Below are positions 34,031 through 42,624 of a DNA stretch of 64,000 bases, in pieces. This DNA is from Cellulomonas sp. KRMCY2 (GTDB lineage: Bacteria; Actinomycetota; Actinomycetes; Actinomycetales; Cellulomonadaceae). The notes beneath the pieces are model-generated. The model worked only from the letters and a program-made list of their open reading frames with translations, did not search any database and was not told the origin of the DNA. The translations under genes and the position numbers were made by a program. The stretch covers positions 1,488,001 to 1,552,000 of the forward strand of contig NZ_JAGF01000001.1 of the NCBI RefSeq assembly GCF_000526515.1, read 5' to 3'. Numbering within the stretch: the first letter of the stretch is position 1; each line of letters starts with the position of its first letter.

Positions 34031-34966
34031 ATGAGCAGCGCACCGATGATGTTGATGCACTCGAAGGGCCGTACGGAACCGCGCCGGCGGACGAAGCACC
34101 CCGACACCAAGGTTGCGCTCCTCATGCTGGCGCCGGCCATGATCCTCTTGTCGATCTTCGTGCTCTGGCCGTTGGTCTACGCCTGGATCGTCAGTTTCTA
34201 CACCTGGAGCTTCTACGAGGAGTCCGCGTTCGTCGGGCTCGGCAACTTCCGGATGGTCCTCAAGGATCCGGTGTTCTGGGCCTCGCTCAGGCGGGGACTG
34301 ACGTTCTCGGTCGTCGTCGTCCCGTCGATCCTCGTGCTGGCGTTCCTCTTCGCCAACCTCGTCAAGACGATGGGGACCCGAATGGCGACGGTGCTCAAGG
34401 CCGCGATCTACATCCCGACCGTGATCTCCGGTGTCATCGCCTCGATCGTCTTCGTCCTCATCTACGAGTACCGCCAGGGTGTCCTCAACTGGGTCCTCAG
34501 CCTCGTCGGCGTAGCCGACACCGCTTGGTTGGGCAGTGCGCAGACGGCGCTGTACGCGCTGACGCTGCCCGCCGTCTGGCTGGGGCTCGGTCTCGCCTCG
34601 CTCATCATGCTCGCGGGCCTGCTCGACATCCCGGAGAGCTACTACGAGGCGGCCGAGCTCGAGGGCGCGGGGTGGTGGCAGCGGACGATCCACATCACGC
34701 TCCCGCTGATGAAGAACATCCTGCTGTACCTGCTGGTCACCGGCTTCGTCGGGGCGATCCAGCAGTACGAGCTCCCGCTCGTCATGACGGCCGGTGGACC
34801 CACGCAGTCGACGCTGCTGCCCAATCTGCTGATCTTCCAGCACTTCAACAACGACCTCTACGTCGGGTACTCCATCGCGGCCGCGCTCCTCCTCTTCCTC
34901 GTGCTCGGCGGCCTGTCCGCAGTGATCTTCCGGCTCATCAACTCGGAGAAGGCGGTGGACGGCTGA
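34031..34966 (+). CDS. Sugar ABC transporter permease (MalF/UgpA type)
   Basis: A 311-aa membrane protein with about six helices and the cytoplasmic EAA loop YYEAAELEGAGWWQRTIHI, where the ATPase docks. ATG at 34031 is chosen; GTG directly before it (34028) is equivalent. It shares one base with the next permease gene (TGATG). With the binding protein and second permease it forms an importer of the carbohydrate uptake 1 class. No ATPase gene is present in the locus. Confidence 0.95.
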   Translation: MSSAPMMLMHSKGRTEPRRRTKHPDTKVALLMLAPAMILLSIFVLWPLVYAWIVSFYTWSFYEESAFVGLGNFRMVLKDPVFWASLRRGLTFSVVVVPSILVLAFLFANLVKTMGTRMATVLKAAIYIPTVISGVIASIVFVLIYEYRQGVLNWVLSLVGVADTAWLGSAQTALYALTLPAVWLGLGLASLIMLAGLLDIPESYYEAAELEGAGWWQRTIHITLPLMKNILLYLLVTGFVGAIQQYELPLVMTAGGPTQSTLLPNLLIFQHFNNDLYVGYSIAAALLLFLVLGGLSAVIFRLINSEKAVDG

Positions 34967-35889
34967 TGACTGTCGACGCACCCCATGCAGACCCGGCCCG
35001 CCTCGTGACCCGCTTGACGCCGCCGCCGACCACGGTCAGGGAACGCAGGACGCGGTCGGCCCGGACGACCAGCCCCGGCTGGTCCGCCGTCCGGTATGCC
35101 TTCGCGGCCGTCGTCGTCCTAGCGGCGCTCTTCCCGCTCGCATGGATGGCCATCGCCGGCTTCAAGGCCCGCGACGAGGTCGTCACGTCCCCGTTCCAGT
35201 TCTTCCCGGATGTGTGGCAGCCGGAGAACTACCGGGCGATCCTCGCCGACCCCATGTTCGTGCGGGCCCTCGGCGTGACGTTCCTCGGAGCCCTGCTCTT
35301 CGCGGCCCTCAGCCTCACGGTGAACTCGATGGCGGCATACGCGTTCGCCCGGCTCGACTTCGCCTTCAAGCGCACGCTCTGGGTCGTGACGATCGGCACG
35401 ATGTTCATCCCCGGCATGGCGATCCTCCTGACGTCGTACATCGTCGTCACGCGGATGGGCATGCTCAACACGATGGCGGTCCTCGTCGTTCCCGGGGCTA
35501 CAGCCGGCGTGCACATCTTCTTCATCCGGCAGTTCTACCTGGGCATCCCGACCGCGATCGAGGAGGCCGCCCTCATCGACGGCGCCGGGCGCTGGACGAT
35601 CTTCACGCGGATCTTCCTGCCGATGTCCAAGCCGGTCTTCGTCGTCGTCGGCATCACGTCGTTCCTCGCGTTCTGGAACGCCTACGTGTGGCCGATCATG
35701 ACGATCACCGACCCGGAGAGCTCGCTCGTCCAGATCCAGCAGTACCTCGCGACCTTCCGCTCGGACCGCCGGGTGGAGTACGGCATGCTCATGGCCGGGT
35801 CGACCCTTGCCGCGACGCCGGTCATCGCGATCTTCCTCGTCTTCCAGCGCTACATCATCAGCGGTATCCGGATCTCGGGCATCAAGTGA
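34966..35889 (+). CDS. Sugar ABC transporter permease (MalG/UgpE type)
   Basis: A 307-aa permease with six helices and the EAA loop IEEAALIDGAGRWTIFTRI. A basic N-terminal tail of about 45 residues precedes the first helix. ATG 34966 overlaps the stop of the preceding permease by one base. It is the second half of the importer channel, probably energised by a shared MsiK-like ATPase encoded elsewhere, as is usual in actinobacteria. Confidence 0.95.
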   Translation: MTVDAPHADPARLVTRLTPPPTTVRERRTRSARTTSPGWSAVRYAFAAVVVLAALFPLAWMAIAGFKARDEVVTSPFQFFPDVWQPENYRAILADPMFVRALGVTFLGALLFAALSLTVNSMAAYAFARLDFAFKRTLWVVTIGTMFIPGMAILLTSYIVVTRMGMLNTMAVLVVPGATAGVHIFFIRQFYLGIPTAIEEAALIDGAGRWTIFTRIFLPMSKPVFVVVGITSFLAFWNAYVWPIMTITDPESSLVQIQQYLATFRSDRRVEYGMLMAGSTLAATPVIAIFLVFQRYIISGIRISGIK

Positions 35890-35921
35890 GGCCCACCCAG
35901 TCCCGAGGCTCGGAGAGCACG

Positions 35922-38522
35922 ATGGCAGGACGCCGCATCCCGCACGCCGACGGCCGGCACGTCGCGATGCCGCTCGGCGGGATCGGGACCGGCACGGTCG
36001 CGGTCGGCGCCGACGGGGGGCTGCGCCAGTGGCAGTTCCACCACATCGGCAACCACCACGGTGACCTGCCCGGTTCCTTCTTCGCCGTGCGGGCGACCCA
36101 GTGGGAGCCGGCGGTCGACGAGCTGCGGGTCCTGCAGGCCCGACCTGTCGACGGTCCGCCGACGCCCATGGTCGACGACGATGCGGTGCCGGACTGGCAG
36201 CGACGGCTCGCCGGACGGTACGGCGTGGACGGTGCCACCTTCAGTGCGGTCTACCCGCGGGCCAGCGTCGAGCTGCACGACACCACCTTGCCCGTGCGGG
36301 TCACGATGGACCTGCAGAACCCGCTGGTCCCGCTGGACACAGACGCGTCGTCGCTGCCGGTCGTGATGGCGACCTTCACGCTGCACAACCCGACCGCTGT
36401 CCCGGTGCACGGGCTGCTCGGCGGTGCCCTGCAGAACGCCGTGGGCTACGACGGCGTGACGCCCGTCGACGGCGTCCGTGCCTCCTGCTACGGCGGCAAC
36501 ACGAACCGCGTGCTGCGCTCGGGCGGCTGGACGCACGTCCTGCTCGAGAACCACACCCTGCCCGCGGAGCATCCCGGGGCCGGCCAGATGGTGCTGGCGG
36601 CCGACGACCCGAACGCGACCGTGCACCTGCAGTGGCGTGACCCCGAGGAGTTCTTCGCGTTCCTGCGCGGGCGCGCCATGGGGGCGGACGTCGAGCGGCT
36701 CACGATGACACCGACGGTGGCGGACCACCAGGTCGGTGGCCCGACGTCGCTGCACCGGCCGAGCGCACCCGGCGAGACCTGGAACGCCGGCGTCGCGGTC
36801 CCGTTCTTCCTCGAGCCCGGGGCGACGACGACGGTCCGGCTGCTCCTCACCTGGCACTTCGCGAACCGGTACGTGGACTTCCCGCAGTTCGGTCCCGGCC
36901 ACCCGCAGTGGGGACCCACCCGGTTCTGGCTGGGCAACCACTACGCACTTGCCCACGAGGACGCGCTCGCCGTGGCCCGGGACGTCGAGGCCCGGTGGAC
37001 CGGGCTGACCGGGGCCACTAAGGCCTGGACCGAGCTCCTGGCCGATGGCGCGCTCGACGCGACGGCCGTCGAGCACCTCGCGGCGCAGGCGGCGATCATC
37101 CGCAGCCCGACCTGCTTCCGGACGGCCGACGGGGCCTTCTTCGGCTTCGAGGGGGTCAACGGCGCCTCGACCCGGGGGCACGCCGGTGATGTCGGCGGCT
37201 CCTGCCCGCTGAACTGCACGCACGTGTGGAACTACGCGCAAGGGGTGGCACGTCTCTTCCCCGAGCTCGAGCGAAGCATGCGGACGACCGAGCTCGGGAT
37301 CATGCAGGCGCCGAGCGGGACGCTCCCGCACCGGGTCGTCGTGCCGACGTACCTGCCCCAGCTCTGGGACGTCCCGATCGGTGGTCCCGACGCACCGGCC
37401 CTCGACGGGATGCTCGGCACGGTCCTCAAGACCTACCGCGAGGTGCGCAACGGAGCCGGGCTCGACTGGCTGAGGCGTTGCTGGCCTGGGGTCCGTCGAC
37501 TGCTGAGTCATGTTCGGTCGACGTGGGATCCCGCGGCGACGGGCGTCCTGCGTGGGGTCCAGCCGTCGACACACGACATCGACCTGCGCGGCGTCAACAG
37601 CTTCATGGGCAGCTTGTGGCTCGCTGCGCTGCGCGCCGCCCAGGAGATGGCCTTGCTCGTCGACGGGTCGGGGGACGCAGAGCTCGCAGCCGAGCTGTCC
37701 GCGCTGTTCGAGCGGGGCAGCGACGCGTACGACACCTTGCTGTTCAGTGGTGAGTACTACGTCCAGGTGCTCGATCCCGGCGAGGTCCGGGAGTTCCAGT
37801 GGGAGCAGGGCTGCCTCGCCGACCAGCTCATCGGCCAGTGGTGGGCGCACCAGCTCGGCCTCGGCTACGTCCTGCCCCGCGAGCACGTGGTCAGCGCGCT
37901 GCGCGCGGTCGTGCGGCACAACCTCCGGACCGGCTTCGACGACCTCGTGCATCCGTTCCGGGTCTTCGCCGACGGCGACGACACCGGGCTGCTCATGTGC
38001 ACCTGGCCGACCGGCGGCCGCCCCGAGGTGCCGACCCGGTACTGCGACGAGGTCTGGACGGGCAGCGAGTACCAGGTCGCCGCGCACTGCCTGCACGAGG
38101 GGCTGATCGACGAGGCCACGGCGATCCTCGACGGCGTGTGGGCGCGCTATGACGGTCGGCGGCGCAACCCCTACAACGAGATCGAGTGCGGCGACCACTA
38201 CGTCCGGGCGCTCGCCGGCTGGAGCGTGGTCGACGCGATGACTGGGCAGCAGTGGGACGCCGTGCGGCGGGACCTGACCGTCAAGCTGCCCGACGACGAT
38301 ACATGGTTGCCGGTGGTGCTCGACACCGGATGGGGACGCGTCGGCCGACGTGGCGGGGAGATCGTCGTCGAGTGCCTGCACGGCTCGATGGCGATCGAGG
38401 GCCTCACGGTCACCCTGGAGGCTGCGGGCGGTGCCTCCACCGAGTCCCGTCGTCGGCTCGACGTAGGCGACGGCATCGTCGTCACGCCGGGTGCCCCGGC
38501 GACGACCGACCTCGATCGGTGA
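35922..38522 (+). CDS. GH116 glycosidase, candidate exo-beta-D-arabinofuranosidase
   Basis: An 866-aa protein with the GH116 two-domain layout. The N-terminal beta-domain opens with MPLGGIGTGTVAVGADGGL (16-34). The (alpha/alpha)6 domain contains the NCTHVWNYAQGVARLFPELE signature (about 430-450) and the catalytic-Asp region THDIDLRGVNSFMGSLWLAA (about 550-570). There is no signal peptide, so it is cytoplasmic. GH116 is best known for beta-glucosidases and glucosylceramidases, but it also contains an exo-beta-D-arabinofuranosidase that removes the beta-linked terminal residues of mycobacterial arabinan. Placement beside GH172 and GH183 genes makes that the preferred reading. A GGAGAG site precedes ATG 35922. 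Confidence 0.87.
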   Translation: MAGRRIPHADGRHVAMPLGGIGTGTVAVGADGGLRQWQFHHIGNHHGDLPGSFFAVRATQWEPAVDELRVLQARPVDGPPTPMVDDDAVPDWQRRLAGRYGVDGATFSAVYPRASVELHDTTLPVRVTMDLQNPLVPLDTDASSLPVVMATFTLHNPTAVPVHGLLGGALQNAVGYDGVTPVDGVRASCYGGNTNRVLRSGGWTHVLLENHTLPAEHPGAGQMVLAADDPNATVHLQWRDPEEFFAFLRGRAMGADVERLTMTPTVADHQVGGPTSLHRPSAPGETWNAGVAVPFFLEPGATTTVRLLLTWHFANRYVDFPQFGPGHPQWGPTRFWLGNHYALAHEDALAVARDVEARWTGLTGATKAWTELLADGALDATAVEHLAAQAAIIRSPTCFRTADGAFFGFEGVNGASTRGHAGDVGGSCPLNCTHVWNYAQGVARLFPELERSMRTTELGIMQAPSGTLPHRVVVPTYLPQLWDVPIGGPDAPALDGMLGTVLKTYREVRNGAGLDWLRRCWPGVRRLLSHVRSTWDPAATGVLRGVQPSTHDIDLRGVNSFMGSLWLAALRAAQEMALLVDGSGDAELAAELSALFERGSDAYDTLLFSGEYYVQVLDPGEVREFQWEQGCLADQLIGQWWAHQLGLGYVLPREHVVSALRAVVRHNLRTGFDDLVHPFRVFADGDDTGLLMCTWPTGGRPEVPTRYCDEVWTGSEYQVAAHCLHEGLIDEATAILDGVWARYDGRRRNPYNEIECGDHYVRALAGWSVVDAMTGQQWDAVRRDLTVKLPDDDTWLPVVLDTGWGRVGRRGGEIVVECLHGSMAIEGLTVTLEAAGGASTESRRRLDVGDGIVVTPGAPATTDLDR

Positions 38523-38586
38523 CCGGGTGTCAGCTGTCCGCGAGACCTCCGACTTCGGTGAGATGCTGCGCTGAGCGGGAGATCTC

Positions 38587-39576
38587 GTGGGAGAACGGCG
38601 ATCCGGGGGCCGGGTGGCCGATGATGGGGCGGTGGACCGGTCGACGACGGCGGGCGCCCCGGCTGCGCGGGGTCGTGGCCCGGGCCTGCCCGGGGCAGCG
38701 ACGATCGGTGGCCCACCCGGACGCCGCAGCGCAGGGGTCGTCGTGCTGCTCGGGGTCGCGGTCGTGGCGAGCGCCCTCGCGGGTCCGTGGGACCCGCAGA
38801 CCCGCACGGCGCTCGAGTCCGGGTCCGCCGAGGAACCATTCGTCCCCCCTGAGCCGGTGCCGACCACCGATCCCCTGATCGAGGCGCTCGAGCAGATGGA
38901 CGTCGAGCCGTGGGACCTGAGCTGGCTCTGGCTGGGCCTTGCCGGGCTCGTCGCCTGCGCCCTGCTCTACTTCCTGGTGCGCTGGCTGCGGTACCTCCGG
39001 CCGCCGCACGTCGACGGGCCGCCGGACTCCGCCGGGATCCTGTCCGGTGGCCTGGTCCTCCGGGACGACGTCGTGCCCGACCTCCCGACCCTGCGCGAAG
39101 GGCTCGAGGGTGCCGACGAGCACCTGCGCTCGGCGCAGCGGCCGGCGGACGCGATCATCGCCGCCTGGGTCGCGCTCGAGGACGCCGCCGAGCGGTCGGG
39201 CATCGCGCGGGAACCGGCCTCGACACCCACCGAGTTCACCGTCGAGGTGCTCGACCGCGCGCCGGTCGACCCGGCGGCCACCCGGACGCTGCTGGCCCTG
39301 TACCTGCGGGCCCGCTTCAGCGAGGAGCAGATGGTCCCGGGCGACGTCGCGGTGGCCACCTCGGCGGTGCGCGCGCTCGCGGACGCCCTCGCGCGCGAGC
39401 CGGACGAGCCGGCTGAGCCGGACGGGCAGGCTGGGCCCGATGGGCCGGACGGGCAGGCTGGGCCGGATGGGCCGGACGGGCAGGCTGGGCCGGATGGGCC
39501 GGATGGGCCGGACGGGCAGGCTGGGCCGGATGGGCCGGATGGGTCCGACGAGCCCGGTCGGCCGGAGCCGACATGA
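38587..39576 (+). CDS. DUF4129-type membrane protein with collagen-like tail
   Basis: A protein of 329 aa with two membrane helices (about 48-66 and 112-132). A soluble DUF4129-type domain (about 165-275, with DAIIAAWVALEDAAERSGI) and a C-terminal tail of GPDGPDGQA repeats follow. DUF4129 proteins are commonly found beside transglutaminase, MoxR and DUF58 genes; their function is unclear. GTG 38587 has a GGAG site. GTG 38632 is an alternative, with a GATGAT box six bases upstream, and would remove 15 residues. It is coupled by ATGA to the next gene and heads a five-gene membrane operon. Confidence 0.8.
   Translation: MGERRSGGRVADDGAVDRSTTAGAPAARGRGPGLPGAATIGGPPGRRSAGVVVLLGVAVVASALAGPWDPQTRTALESGSAEEPFVPPEPVPTTDPLIEALEQMDVEPWDLSWLWLGLAGLVACALLYFLVRWLRYLRPPHVDGPPDSAGILSGGLVLRDDVVPDLPTLREGLEGADEHLRSAQRPADAIIAAWVALEDAAERSGIAREPASTPTEFTVEVLDRAPVDPAATRTLLALYLRARFSEEQMVPGDVAVATSAVRALADALAREPDEPAEPDGQAGPDGPDGQAGPDGPDGQAGPDGPDGPDGQAGPDGPDGSDEPGRPEPT
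39421..39546. repeat. 27/36-nt minisatellite coding the collagen-like tail
   Basis: Two 27-nt units (39421, 39448) and two 36-nt units (39475, 39511), all beginning GACGGGCAGGCTGGGCC, encode the Gly-Pro-Asp tail. Copy-number change in multiples of 9 nt keeps the frame. Confidence 0.88.
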
Positions 39577-40163
39577 CCCGGCCGCGGATCGACTACCGCC
39601 CGTTCGTCTTCGGCCCGGTCGCGGGGCTCGCCCTGTGGGCACTGGGCCTCCGTCCGCCCGACGCCCTGATCGCCGGCCTCGTCGTGCTCGTGCTGACCAT
39701 CGTCCTGGTCTCGCTCGACGTCGGCGAGGACGACGACTGGGTCGAGGGCCGGGTCGAGGAGTCGGACGGCACGCGCCGTGAGATCTCGGCTCTGACCTGG
39801 TCGTTCGTAGGTCGGGACGGGCGGGTCTCCGAGATGGCCGTCCGCCGCCTGCGTGCGGTGGCGGGCCGGCGCCTGGCCCGGGTGGGCGTCGTCGTCCCTG
39901 GTGGGCTGCGGCCGGTCAGCTCGAGCACCGCGGCCCCGGCGGACCCGGACGGCCAGCGTCAGCGCGCCCGTGCGCTGCTCGGCGACCGGGCGTGGCACCT
40001 GCTGACCGGCCCCGGCGGTCTGCTGCCCTCGCTCGCCGACGTGGCGCACTGCATCGATGCCATCGAACGTCTTCGACCGGCCCAGCCCGCACCTGCAGTC
40101 CAGCCCGCACCGGCAGCCCAGCCCGCACCCGCAGCCCAGCCCAGTGAGAGGCCCGACCCGTGA
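39573..40163 (+). CDS. Uncharacterised membrane protein of the MoxR-DUF58 operon
   Basis: A 196-aa protein with two closely spaced hydrophobic helices (about 15-50). A basic soluble part and a C-terminal tail of PAPAAQ repeats follow. No known domain was recognised. It overlaps the DUF4129 gene by ATGA and the moxR gene by GTGA, so it should be made with them. Its position suggests a role in the same envelope-associated complex. Confidence 0.75.
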   Translation: MTRPRIDYRPFVFGPVAGLALWALGLRPPDALIAGLVVLVLTIVLVSLDVGEDDDWVEGRVEESDGTRREISALTWSFVGRDGRVSEMAVRRLRAVAGRRLARVGVVVPGGLRPVSSSTAAPADPDGQRQRARALLGDRAWHLLTGPGGLLPSLADVAHCIDAIERLRPAQPAPAVQPAPAAQPAPAAQPSERPDP

Positions 40164-41173
40164 CCGTCCCGCCCGCATCCTCCGGCGCCAACCCCACCCC
40201 CGACGCGGTGCCGAGCCCGGGCGACGTCGCCCGGCTCTGCCATGCCGTCCTGACCGAGGTGGGCACGGCCGTCGTCGGCATGCACGAGACGCTGCGGACG
40301 GCCCTGGCCGCGATCCTCGCCGGCGGCCACGTGCTGTTCGAGGACGTGCCCGGTCTGGGCAAGACCTTGGCCGCGCGCAGTCTCGCGACGGCGCTGGGGC
40401 TGGAGTTCCGTCGCATCCAGTGCACGCCCGACCTGCTGCCGTCCGACATCACCGGATCGGCGGTGTGGGACCCGGAGCGGTCGGCGTTCCGGTTCCGGCC
40501 GGGACCGGTCTTCGCCGGGCTGCTGCTCGCGGACGAGATCAACCGGACCGCACCCAAGACGCAGTCCGCGCTGCTCGAGGCGATGGCCGAGCGGCAGGTC
40601 ACCGTCGACGGCACGACCTACCCGATGGCTCGCCCGTTCCACGTCATGGCGACCTCCAACCCCGTCGAGTACGAGGGCACCTACCCGCTGCCCGAGGCGC
40701 AGCTGGACCGGTTCATGGTGCGGCTGGCCGTCGGCTACCCGACCCGGGAGGCCGAGACGGACGTCCTGGCCCGGCGCCTGGAGCGCCGGCACGAGGAGGC
40801 GCCGGTGCGTCGGGTCGTCGACGCGCGGACGCTGCTCGCGATGCAGGCCGGTGTCGAGGCGGTCCGGGTGGACCCCGACATCCTGACGTACTGCGTCGAC
40901 ATCGCCGCAGCCACCCGCAGGCACGAGGCGGTCGAGGTCGGTGCCTCGCCGCGCGGTTCGCAGGCCCTGGTGCTGGTCGCCCGGGGGATCGCCGTCCAGG
41001 CCGGACGACGGTTCGTCGCACCGGAGGACGTCAAGGCGGTCGCTGTGCCCGCGCTGGCGCACCGGATCACGCTGACACCGGCCACCTGGGCGGCCGGTGT
41101 CGCACCGGAGGACGTCGTGCGCGAGGTGCTGGGCCGGGTCGCGGGCCCGACGACCGTGCCGGTGACCGGATGA
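40160..41173 (+). CDS. MoxR-family AAA ATPase (locus A)
   Basis: A 337-aa AAA+ ATPase, a chaperone-like partner of VWA/DUF58 proteins. It has Walker A (EDVPGLGKT), Walker B (LLLADEINR), sensor ATSNPVEYEGTYPLPEAQLDRF and the C-terminal lid. GTG 40160 overlaps the previous stop. It is followed by DUF58, the usual MoxR partner. A second moxR-DUF58 pair lies at 57528-59440 on the other strand. Confidence 0.95.
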   Translation: MTVPPASSGANPTPDAVPSPGDVARLCHAVLTEVGTAVVGMHETLRTALAAILAGGHVLFEDVPGLGKTLAARSLATALGLEFRRIQCTPDLLPSDITGSAVWDPERSAFRFRPGPVFAGLLLADEINRTAPKTQSALLEAMAERQVTVDGTTYPMARPFHVMATSNPVEYEGTYPLPEAQLDRFMVRLAVGYPTREAETDVLARRLERRHEEAPVRRVVDARTLLAMQAGVEAVRVDPDILTYCVDIAAATRRHEAVEVGASPRGSQALVLVARGIAVQAGRRFVAPEDVKAVAVPALAHRITLTPATWAAGVAPEDVVREVLGRVAGPTTVPVTG

Positions 41174-42624
41174 CAGCTCCCGCGCAGCCTGGCCACCCCG
41201 AACGGTCGTGGGTCGTGGGCCAGCCGCTGGCCTGGACGCTCGGCACCGGCCTGACCCTGGTCGTGCTCGGCGCGATGGCCGGCCGGCCCGACGTCGCCGT
41301 CGTCGGCGTCGCGCCCGTCATCGCCTCCTTGTGGGCTGTGTGGGTGCGCCCGCGCGGTCGGGTGTGGGTGGACGTCCAGCGACCCGATCTCTGGGCCGAG
41401 CTCGACGGTGCGGTCGCCGGCGCGGCCGAGCGCGCCGCCGGCGGCGTCCGAGGCGTCGGTGCCCACGTGCCGACCCTGCACGCGCCGGGTGTCGAGCGGG
41501 GTCCCGCGCCGGGCACCGACCGGGCGCCGGGCGGTCCGCTGGTCGCGCGCATCGTCCTGGCAGCGCCGCCGGGCACCGAGAGCGTGCGGATCCGGGTGAG
41601 CAGATCGGGTCACGCCCCGACCGAGGCGCTGGTCGACGTCCCGCTCACGCGGGAGATCGGCGTCTCGGCGTCCTCGGTGCGCACCGGGTCGCAGGAGCTC
41701 TTCCGGGTCGAGCACCAGGGTCTCGGCCCCGGGGCGCAGCTGACCGGACCGTCGAGCACCACACCCCCGCAGCGCGTGCTCGTTCTGCCGCGCCCGCGGA
41801 CGATGCCTGCGCTGCCCCTTCCGCTGCGGCTGCGCGGACTGAGCGGCCAGCACGAGTCCCGGCGTCCGGGTGAGGGCGGCGGGCTGCGCGACATCCACCC
41901 GTTCATGCCGGGCGATGCGCCGCGCCGGATCGACTGGAAGGTCACCGCGCGGCGCTCGCCGGGCCTCGAGCAGCTGTACGTGCGACGCACCATGGCCCTG
42001 GCCGAGGCGATGGTCGTGCTCGTCGTCGACTCCCGGGACGACGTCGGGCCCGACCCGGCGACGTGGAGCGGGCTGCGCCTGATCCGGCCCGACGACGCGA
42101 CGTCGCTCGACCTGGCCCGGCAGGCGGCGGCGACCGTCGCGCAGGGCTACCTGACCGTCGGTGACCGGGTGGGCGTGGAGGATCTCGGGGTGCGCCGGCG
42201 CGCCCTGCGGCCGGGGACCGGCCGGCGCCAGCTCGATCGCGTGATCCAGCAGCTCGCCCTGCTGCGCCCCGAGGGCGACCCGCCACGACGGCTCCGCCCA
42301 CCACGGCTGTCACCGGGCGCCCTGGTGTACCTCTTCTCGACGTTCCTCGACCAGGAGGCCGCCGACCTGGCCCAGGTGTGGCGACGCTCGGGTCACCGCG
42401 TGGTCGCCGTCGACGTGCTGCCACGGTTCCGCGAGCAGGGGCTGGACGTCCGTGAGTGGCTCGCCCTGCGGATCGTGCGGATCGAGCGCGAGGACCGGCT
42501 CGCCGAGGTGGTCGGGGCCGGTGCGGAGCTGCTGCACTGGGCGGACGCCGACGCTTCCGCGCTCCACCTGCAGCAGCTCGCCCGGCAGTCCCACCACCGA
42601 CCCGGTCTGAGGTTCCGGCGATGA
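41170..42624 (+). CDS. DUF58 protein with N-terminal membrane segments (locus A)
   Basis: A 484-aa protein with two N-terminal hydrophobic helices (about 20-58) and a central beta-rich region. The DUF58 signature IHPFMPGDAPRRIDWKVTARR (near residue 245) leads into a VWA-like fold (VVLVVDSRDDVG). The MIDAS motif is not the classic DxSxS. It overlaps moxR by ATGA. MoxR-DUF58 pairs are linked to envelope and stress functions but remain poorly understood. Confidence 0.9.
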   Translation: MTAPAQPGHPERSWVVGQPLAWTLGTGLTLVVLGAMAGRPDVAVVGVAPVIASLWAVWVRPRGRVWVDVQRPDLWAELDGAVAGAAERAAGGVRGVGAHVPTLHAPGVERGPAPGTDRAPGGPLVARIVLAAPPGTESVRIRVSRSGHAPTEALVDVPLTREIGVSASSVRTGSQELFRVEHQGLGPGAQLTGPSSTTPPQRVLVLPRPRTMPALPLPLRLRGLSGQHESRRPGEGGGLRDIHPFMPGDAPRRIDWKVTARRSPGLEQLYVRRTMALAEAMVVLVVDSRDDVGPDPATWSGLRLIRPDDATSLDLARQAAATVAQGYLTVGDRVGVEDLGVRRRALRPGTGRRQLDRVIQQLALLRPEGDPPRRLRPPRLSPGALVYLFSTFLDQEAADLAQVWRRSGHRVVAVDVLPRFREQGLDVREWLALRIVRIEREDRLAEVVGAGAELLHWADADASALHLQQLARQSHHRPGLRFRR

